From Datura wrightii (taxonomy: Eukaryota; Streptophyta; Magnoliopsida; Solanales; Solanaceae), in contig JASDFA010000010.1 in the NCBI GenBank assembly GCA_035772735.1, positions 37,139,501-37,203,500 on the forward strand: a DNA stretch of 64,000 nucleotides, in the 5' to 3' direction. The translations under genes were made by a program, and so were the position numbers. Positions 57,650 through 64,000 of the stretch are shown here, piece after piece. Within the stretch, counting starts at the first letter, position 1. Every line of letters begins with the position of its first letter. The notes below the pieces were generated by a model. That model worked only from the letters and a program-made list of their open reading frames with translations, ran no database searches and was not told the DNA's origin.

Positions 57650-59549
57650 AGTACCATAGGTACACTTTCTTTTCAACTTGTTTGTAATTTCGGTTGTTTT
57701 TCACTTGTTGTTTGTTTTGATTTTTAAGCACAGATTTAGGGGAAGTCTGAGTACCTATGAAAGTGAAAGCTAAGGAGCATGACAAAAAGATGAGTGTGGA
57801 GTCAATGACCCACATGTTCAAAAATTGAGAAAACATATTGTTAGCTATTTTTAAAGGCCTCAGGAAGTATCTCTCATTCTCATTTTAATTGTAATTGATT
57901 CTTTGGGGACATAGCATATTTTAAGTGTGGGGTGAGGGAAATTTCAGAATTTTGTGCTAAGTTATTTTGGGTGAATGTGGTGCTTGGTATAATGTTTTTG
58001 GTGACAATTTTAATTGTGCACAGTACACCCGCCCTTAGGTTTTTATTTTTGGTTCTTTTTTGAAAAGGGGAACTTTGAAGCGAGAAATAAAAATTTTCAT
58101 TTCTTTGTACATAAGTTTTTAGTCATAGTTAGGTACTTTTCCTGACGATGGATGGATGACGACCGTCTTGAGGGAAAATTAGTCAATATGTGTTTTGTTT
58201 GAACCCTGAGTTGATTGATAGTTTGATGTTCTTGTTATGTGTTTCACATGATTGTAAGATGCAAGTGGTTTTAATTGAGAAGCATGTTAACCAGTTCTAT
58301 AACTTTGGTGCAGAAACCTAGGCTCTTGAATGTGACTCTATGTGCTTAAACATTAATTTATAATTCTTGTGATTAGCTAAGTTAAGAGTCTATTTAATTT
58401 GTCTTGAATTGAGCATGTGCTGTGAGTGAAAGTTTTTTTTTATTATTCCATGCTATTGTGTAGTGTCTAGAACTTTCTTGGTGTGTATACAAAACGAAAT
58501 GAGGGATGCCGATTGTAGGAGATGATTTAGGCATTTCTTTGGATGAGCCTAATTTTTATCCCTCGCTTTACCTACCTTGAATTCTAATCCTAGTTAGCCC
58601 CATTGAGCCTTAAACCTATTATTTGATAGCTGCAACATAATATTAATCCTTTTCTTTCAATAGCCTTGAAGTTGATCCAAAACTCCTAAGCGCTTAAGTA
58701 AAAAATCCAAAAGAGTAAAGGAGTGAGAATCGTGAAAAAGAAGGAAAAGTAACGGTTGTGGGAGCTGAGTAAAAGATCTAGAGGTGCACTTGTTTAAAAA
58801 TGAGTAAGAGTTAATAGGGAGTAAAAGAAGAAAGAGCGGAAAAGAAAATTTCTCAAGTACTCCTTACTAAGCACTTAAGTGTGCCTAATGAAGTAGGGAA
58901 ACAAAGAGGAAAATGAGAGTTGAAACAAATAAGGGTTCAGTAAGAGGATAGATATTCGTAATGAAAGGGTGATGTATTAAAAGCTCTTAGGGAAGATAGT
59001 CACTATTACTGGCCAAAATAGTACCTACCCGTCCCTTAGCCTAGTTTACAACCCACTAAGTGCTACTTGATCTTACTTTCAACCATTCCTAAATTTGTGG
59101 AGTATGTTGAATGTGAAATCTTTGTGAGAATGAGCTTATGGGTCAATGTATGTTGCATGTGAATTCTTTGTGAGAGTGAGCTTATTTCTTATCTATACAC
59201 TCATATGTTTCACAAATTGGAAACTTATGAGTGAAAAAAAGGGTAACTCTCTTGGTGTGAGAGAAATTGTTTGATGAAGGATAAAATTCATGTTGGATTT
59301 CTTGGTTGGTTAATTTGCATGAGTTTTTTGAGTTTGAGAGTCGATTCTTGAGGCTAGAAACTCTTAATGTAGTTGTATGGGATTTTAATGGTTATATCTT
59401 GCATGCTCTATCTTTGACTTGCCATTTAAAATAATCGTTGTAGCCTTAGCTTGAATTGTCTCACTTCAATTAGTTATGTCTAAGTTCTTCATGTACATGA
59501 GATGTAATAGAGTTGCTCGGGGACGAACAAGGCTTTAAGTGTGGCATAG

Positions 59550-61205
59550 TGTTCATGGGCATAATTACGTGCCATAGTACTATTTTATAACTTCGTTTAG
59601 TCAAGTTTGTCAAATTAATTAATTATATTCTCATGTGGTTTTGTATAATTTTGTGCATAAACTAACTGATTTGATTAGCTCTTTATTTTATAGGTGAAAA
59701 ATTGCTAGGGATGACCTTAATATGATGATGCATGAGGATTAAGGAAGATAGGGATTGAGTGCAAATAAAGGGACTTGAAGAAAACATGGAAGTTCCATGA
59801 GTGCACCTTGCAGCGTGCCACGACAAGAGATTTCTAAGATAGGCACCATGTCACGCACATGGCGTGTGCGCGAGATACTTGCCAGGCACTGTGCCTGTGT
59901 GATAGCATCATGCCATGCCGGCCAATCTCCGTGCAAACAGGCGTGTCACACATCATGCCATGCAAGCACGAGGAGATTTCAACTGCCGAGATTCCAATGA
60001 TGTTGTGCATCCAGTCCGTTCCACAGCATTCGAGAGACGCGATGGCCTCTGTGCCACGCCTGATGACTTTGTCCATGCCTTGCCAAGGCCACCTGTCCAG
60101 TGCACCTGCTCGACCAGTCCGTGCCTCGGAGTTGCTGTTGTGTGATGGTCAGCGTTCACGGGGCTGGTCCATGGCCGACCAAAATTTGCATTTTTTTCTT
60201 TTAATATAAATAGGACACTTAGCTCCTAAAATAATTTATCACGAAATGTTTTTGGAGAGACGGAAAGGAGTGAAGGGAGAACGATGGAAACTCTACCTAG
60301 GGTTCAACAACTTTCATTCTCTTTTATCTTTTTCGTAAGTACTTTACTTTAAACATGTTTTTAAGTAATTGTATGAACATGAGTGGCTAAAACCCTTCCT
60401 CTAGGGTTGAGGCCACATGATACGAATGTAATTGCTTGATTTTCATCTTTGGTTTGAGTTTTAGTTGTCATTTTGTCTTGCATTCTTAATCATTGTCGTT
60501 TTTATTCTTGATCACCATGAAGATGAACTTGTTAAACTTAGCAAAAAGCTCAAAAGAGTAACCCTAGGTTAGAATGAAAGAATGCAGGGAGCTTTACGAT
60601 GGGATTCGCGTTTGGGATAGCAATTATACCTAATTCGTCTTGCTTGGTTAATAAAATGGGACGATAGCTAGACACCAAATTGGAAATTTCACATCACCGC
60701 TTGTAGAAGTAGTTGTGAAGCTATGTTTGGTTAAATGATTAGAAGTATGAAAGTCCATAATCAAGGGCATAAACCCCATAGATAACATCCAAAGTGTTAA
60801 TTGCTCACAAATTAGGACGTCACATCCCCGCTCAAGGATGTAGGTGTGAGACTAGTTTGTTGTGTTTAGAGGCTCGAGAGATCATGAATACTGCATATTA
60901 TCTCTGTGAGACAACAAATGAGATTTATATACTTGAACCATTGTGAATTGTAGCATTGCATGATTGTCAGGCCTTAACTCTAGATGCTTCTCATTATTGT
61001 ATTTCTAAATTATTTGTGATCACTTATATTTAGTTAAAACAATCAAAACCTCAAAAACTAACACTTGTGAAAATTAATTGAGCAGTTGAACTTGAATATT
61101 CACTAAAATAAGTCCAGTCTCTATGGGTTCGACATACGACTCTTAAAAAAGCCACTGTATTACTTATACAATCGCGTATGCTTGCGCGTGCGCTGGGGCA
61201 CAACA
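59550..61205 (+). repeat. Z LTR4 (hybrid of two sequence types)
   Basis: 1,656 bp, TGTTCATGGGCATAATTACG to GGCACAACA. The first ~300 bp match LTR3. From about 59879 on it shares variants with LTR1 and lacks the ~95-bp insert. Its right end touches the CACTG duplication. Confidence 0.9.
60205..60213 (+). promoter_or_regulatory. LTR TATA box (Z LTR4)
   Basis: TATAAATAG, same context as LTR1. Confidence 0.75.
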
Positions 61206-61471
61206 CACTGCCAGGTCTCCTTCACCTTCCCAAAATCCTTACCCACAACTGACTCAACAAGTCGTGGGGTCTGGCCAAGACTCGTGGTCACATCCCTGGA
61301 GACCTCAAATCTCAAATTTCCAACTCACACCTAGAACCTCACCACGAGTCACCTCACGACTCATAGTCCACCTCTGGTCACAGAATGAATCGTTCTGTGA
61401 CCTGGTGCCAGATTTCCAATTTTCTATGTTTCAACTCTCAAGTCTAATCTTTGGGCTTCTGGGGAATTACA

Positions 61472-62721
61472 GTTGGCCCCACATCTAATCCCAGACAAGG
61501 TTTCCTTTTAGGGTATCATATAGTCTATTAGATTTCTAACAACTGGGGTGGTTTTTTGAGCGACTTATATGACAAGTAGTAAGTCGGCTGAAGCTAACGA
61601 TCACTGAAAATAGCCAATCACATGGCAAGCTATCGCTCAATTCATTGGGCAATCCTAGTGTGGTTGACTCAAAGTAAGACCACCCTATCAAGATTCAAGC
61701 CTTGGAGGCATCAAGGTACACCAACGGCCTAAGGGCGAGTTGTACTATCTATATAGGCATCAAATAGAAAGTTATATCACCCAATTGTGCCCTATGCTAT
61801 ACAACCTTACAAAGTTATACTCAACAGCTAACTACAAGCTTCTTAGTCTATGTTACGATAGCAAGACATCAAAATCCCTCTAAATAGTAAACAAATGAAC
61901 AGGGAAATCTCTATGACGCTCCTAGCATTAGTCACACTAAATATACTCTTTCCCAATGAGGGATACTAATAATACAACCTAAATTCATCACGTAGCAGCT
62001 AACCACAACATATATTATTATGAACCACTATAGAGGTACAACACATATCAACTATACGATGAGAATACTTGCCAAAAGAGATTAGACTTAACATACCTCA
62101 ATAGCTGAATTCTTCTTAATCAAACCCTGCTTCAATTTAGAACTCGTATTTCCTTCATATCCCAGCTTACATGTCAAGGAAATAGGGTTTCTTATTACCT
62201 ACAGATGATTAGGAATTAATTAGAAATGATTCCTATAACTTTTACATGGCATAACTCCATCAAACAGGGCCATTTTTGAAGATTCAACTCCATAGATATG
62301 TTCTTCGTAGGCCTAGGAATCATTACCTTAGAAGAATTAATGTTTGGAGGTGATATGACGGCGTAGTTTGGATTTTAAAGTAGAAAACTTTGTGCCCTCT
62401 TTTCCTCACCCAATCTCTCTATTATGGAAATATTTAAATGCAACAAACTTGAACCAAGGGAGTATTTATATATATTAAGGAGGTGGAGGAGAGCCGCAGT
62501 GTGCCGTCCAATGCACCGGCAAATGGGCGCGATGCACTGCTCAAGGCGCTGGGGGAGGGGCGCGACACGGTGCCCCGCCTATGGCTTTGTCCTACCACTA
62601 GCTCGACGATGCACTCGTGTGTTCCCCCTTCAGGCCTTCTCCCACATGTGCCATGCTCTAAAAATATGCCAGAAACACATGCACACGTCAGCTAATTAAT
62701 TGCAACTTACGGTGTGTAATA
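61472..62721 (-). repeat. G3 5' LTR, piece 3
   Basis: Continues the G3 LTR from 'ggccccacatctaatccc' (equivalent to about 9229) to 'acttacggtgtgtaata' at 62721 (equivalent to 10483). It includes the ...CCAACGGCCTAAGGGCGAG block and the GC-rich U3 (62480-62600). Its right flank GATTA pairs with GGTTA at 7479. Confidence 0.85.
62463..62474 (-). promoter_or_regulatory. LTR TATA box (G3 5' LTR)
   Basis: TATTTATATATA on the plus strand, the counterpart of 10217-10228. Being in the 5' LTR, it would be the promoter of the element's own transcript. Confidence 0.7.
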
Positions 62722-63120
62722 GATTAGTTTGGAATCGCTCATGAGACCTGACCTAGTGATTGAGTATAGTAATCTAATAGGGATAAACCAATCGATTGGA
62801 TGAACCCTAGTTATTAGTTCTACAAGTAAGTATTGGGATTGATCATGTGTGTATAACCGAAGTAGTTATGAATCCATGGGGAACACTTACCCTAGTTATT
62901 TGCAAATCTTGATAACAACCACAATTGTGATGTTGTTTTATTATTATTTTTCTTTAAACCCCCCAATTTGGAGATAACTTACCAACAAGTTTAAGTACTG
63001 GCATTAGTCTAGATCTTACTTTATTCCTTGTGGGTTCGACCCCAAACCTCATTTTTGGGATCTATAATTGACAATGTCTGCTTCATACTTTGCCAGAAAG
63101 TGTGTGTTTGAGAATTATTA
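62722..63120 (+). repeat. Y 5' LTR, second part
   Basis: Resumes the Y LTR interrupted at 7483. 'gtgtataaccgaagtagttatgaa', 'tggggaacac' and 'tgtgggttcgacccc' are collinear with the end of the X LTR (43904-44100). It ends near 63120 (TTA, where X has TCA), just before the primer site. Confidence 0.8.
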
Positions 63121-63277
63121 AAAAGTGGCCCCATTGCAGGGAATATGACTAAGATTAGAATAATTTTTTATATTTAACTTTTGATTGTTATTTCCTTAAT
63201 TACGTTTTATTTTTGTTTTATTTTTAGACACCCACAGTTTGTCGCTTGGTTTGTGCCAAGTACTCGACAAAGTGGAA
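63121..63277 (+). mobile_element. Y leader and first gag codons
   Basis: A tRNA-Asp-type primer site TGGCCCCATTGCAGGGA (63126-63142), four changes from the X form, is followed by a T-rich leader like that of X. At 63253 a GTG stands where X has its gag ATG, and the next codons read PSTRQSGN against PDTRSQGN in X. Sequence then switches to an inverted X LTR. The start codon appears to be lost. Confidence 0.65.
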
Positions 63278-64000
63278 ACCACAAGGCTTATACACTAGTG
63301 ATCTATTCCGGTGTTTAACATGCAATATTGGTATGTTAAGTTCACCTAAATGGTTGGTCCCCTATCTAGATGATTTTCACCACGCAACTTGGTCCGTATA
63401 CGGGTGTACTTTAGTTGAACCTTACCCTTAATATCAGATTAGCTATCCCCGGACAAGTTCAAGCTATTAGATGAGGGTTGATAGCCTCAAATCTCCGTTG
63501 TTAATCCCTTTTCCCATTCTTTACCTCCTTGGTCCAGTAAATAAGAATAAGGCAAGTCCTAACATTTGCAACCGTCAAGAATCAATCAAAATGAAGGGAA
63601 AACAATACATGCATAAAACCCCGTTCAAGAATCACTAAGTATTTTTGCCTATGTGTGTTAATTCATCTTGGTTCCCACTAACCTAGTTTAAGGGTTTAGC
63701 TACTCATAATTGTATAATCGCAATCACAAACTATAGAAGAAATCATAATTGCAACTTACAAATTGTTGTAGAATAAAAACCACGTAGATTGAATAAAACT
63801 CCAGTGTTGCTTTCATTTCATGAATCAAGAACAATTGATCAATACCAAAATTATAGTTAAAAACTAATAAAGTCGGCTCTCTCAATTGTCTAAAAATTAT
63901 TCCAGAAATCTCTCTGAAATCCTCTCCTAAAAATAAACCTAAATTGGGTATTTATAATTCCAAGAAATCCTTTTCCTAAATAAAACTAGAAACCAGGTCG
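63278..64000 (-). repeat. Inverted X LTR, partial, running off the window
   Basis: Reverse complement of the X LTR: 'cacaaggcttatacactagtgat' pairs with 43900-43925 and 35850-35875. The match continues to the TATA region (63949-63956 on the minus strand) and the sequence equivalent to about 43230. Its R/U5 end is truncated at the Y junction. The U3 lies outside the window. Confidence 0.85.

Larger units (their letters stand above)
56595..59549 (+). mobile_element. Z interior 3
   Basis: 2.96 kb, same layout as interior 2: primer site 56601, ORF 56735-57415, hairpin 57633, 'gatggatggatgacgac' block at 58147, purine tract before LTR4. Nearly identical to interior 2 over the ORF and more diverged in the 3' half. 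Confidence 0.85.
47188..61205 (+). mobile_element. Z tandem array: four LTRs and three interiors
   Basis: LTR1-int1-LTR2-int2-LTR3-int3-LTR4 in one orientation, 14.0 kb, flanked by identical CACTG (47183-47187 and 61206-61210). The LTRs begin TAATCTTGGG or TGATCTTGGG and end CACAACA. Unit spacing is 4,715 bp (LTR2 to LTR3) and 4,712 bp (LTR3 to LTR4). The first interior carries a large deletion. The elements encode no RT, RNase H or integrase and must depend on a helper. Confidence 0.9.
45102..61471 (-). mobile_element. Solo chromovirus LTR F, split by the Z array
   Basis: Left piece 45102-47187 (TGTCACGACCCGAACATAGG start); right piece 61206-61471 (to TGGGGAATTACA). Together they make about 2,350 bp, matching the 2,326-bp LTR of A. 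The flanks are GCTGG (45097-45101) and GTTGG (61472-61476), a target duplication with one mismatch, in otherwise continuous G3 LTR sequence. No internal region of its own remains, so it is a solo LTR. Confidence 0.85.
7484..62721 (-). mobile_element. G3: gypsy LTR retrotransposon with 3.0-kb LTRs, expanded to 55 kb by nested insertions
   Basis: On the minus strand the order is 5' LTR (62721-61472, 45101-44803, 15040-13585), primer site, degenerate interior (13584-10484), polypurine tract and 3' LTR (10483-7484). The flanks are GGTTA (7479-7483) and GATTA (62722-62726), a 5-bp target duplication with one mismatch, and the Y LTR is continuous across it. The three 5' LTR pieces sum to about 3,000 bp, equal to the intact 3' LTR. 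The interior is only 3.1 kb and lacks a recognisable RT, so this copy was probably already defective or deleted. Confidence 0.8.

Noticed and set aside
47188..61205. Satellite array or CRISPR-like periodic repeat
   Set aside because: The 4.7-kb period is made of LTR and interior units with primer site and TATA box. There are no short spaced repeats.

Overview
This window looks like gene-free heterochromatin of a flowering plant nuclear genome. The types of Ty3/gypsy LTR retrotransposon present resemble those I associate with Solanaceae (tomato, potato, pepper, eggplant), but that placement is inference. I found no host gene, tRNA, rRNA or CRISPR array. Almost every base belongs to LTR retrotransposons of five groups. 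All coding regions are broken, except one 486-codon gag frame in element X.

Names used here. Z' and Z are Athila-like, non-autonomous elements with LTRs of about 1.5-1.8 kb and a tRNA-Asp-type primer site. X and Y are Athila/Tat-like elements with LTRs of about 1.6 kb beginning TGATGTGC, also with a tRNA-Asp-type primer site. G3 is a minus-strand gypsy element with 3.0-kb LTRs and a tRNA-Met-type primer site. H, A, B, C, D, E and F are copies or pieces of one chromovirus-like group with LTRs of about 2.3 kb (TGTAATACCCC to TCGTGACA) and a tRNA-Met-type primer site.

Layout. Positions 1-3057 are the 3' end of Z'. Positions 3058-6211 are H (LTR end, gag, protease, start of RT). Inside the RT of H sits the Y LTR (6212-7483, resuming at 62722-63120). 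That LTR was split by G3 (7484-62721). The 3' LTR of G3 is intact (7484-10483). Its 5' LTR is in three pieces (13585-15040, 44803-45101, 61472-62721) whose lengths again sum to about 3.0 kb. The first gap holds a chromovirus pile: A on the plus strand, then B, C, D and E on the minus strand, with a truncated X at about 35285-41985 and a solo X LTR at 42624-44184. The second gap holds a solo chromovirus LTR F (45102-61471). F is itself split by a 14-kb array of four Z LTRs and three Z interiors (47188-61205). Past the Y leader, an inverted X LTR runs off the right edge (63278-64000). Four insertion events keep recognisable 5-bp target duplications: GGTTA/GATTA, GCTGG/GTTGG, CACTG/CACTG and CCTTA/CCTTA.

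The most unusual structure is the Z array. Hand comparison of its four LTRs shows variants grouped as 1+2 against 3+4 in the first 225-330 bp, and as 1+4 against 2+3 afterwards. The switch falls at the same homologous point in LTR2 and LTR4. This is what homologous recombination of a two-unit circular or tandem Z molecule into the 3' LTR of a resident Z element would leave. Other points of interest are two small hairpins with compensatory changes near the 3' ends of the elements, a U3 sequence module shared between unrelated lineages, and a possible internal promoter and intron in front of the second ORF of X. All comparisons were made by eye on this sequence alone.
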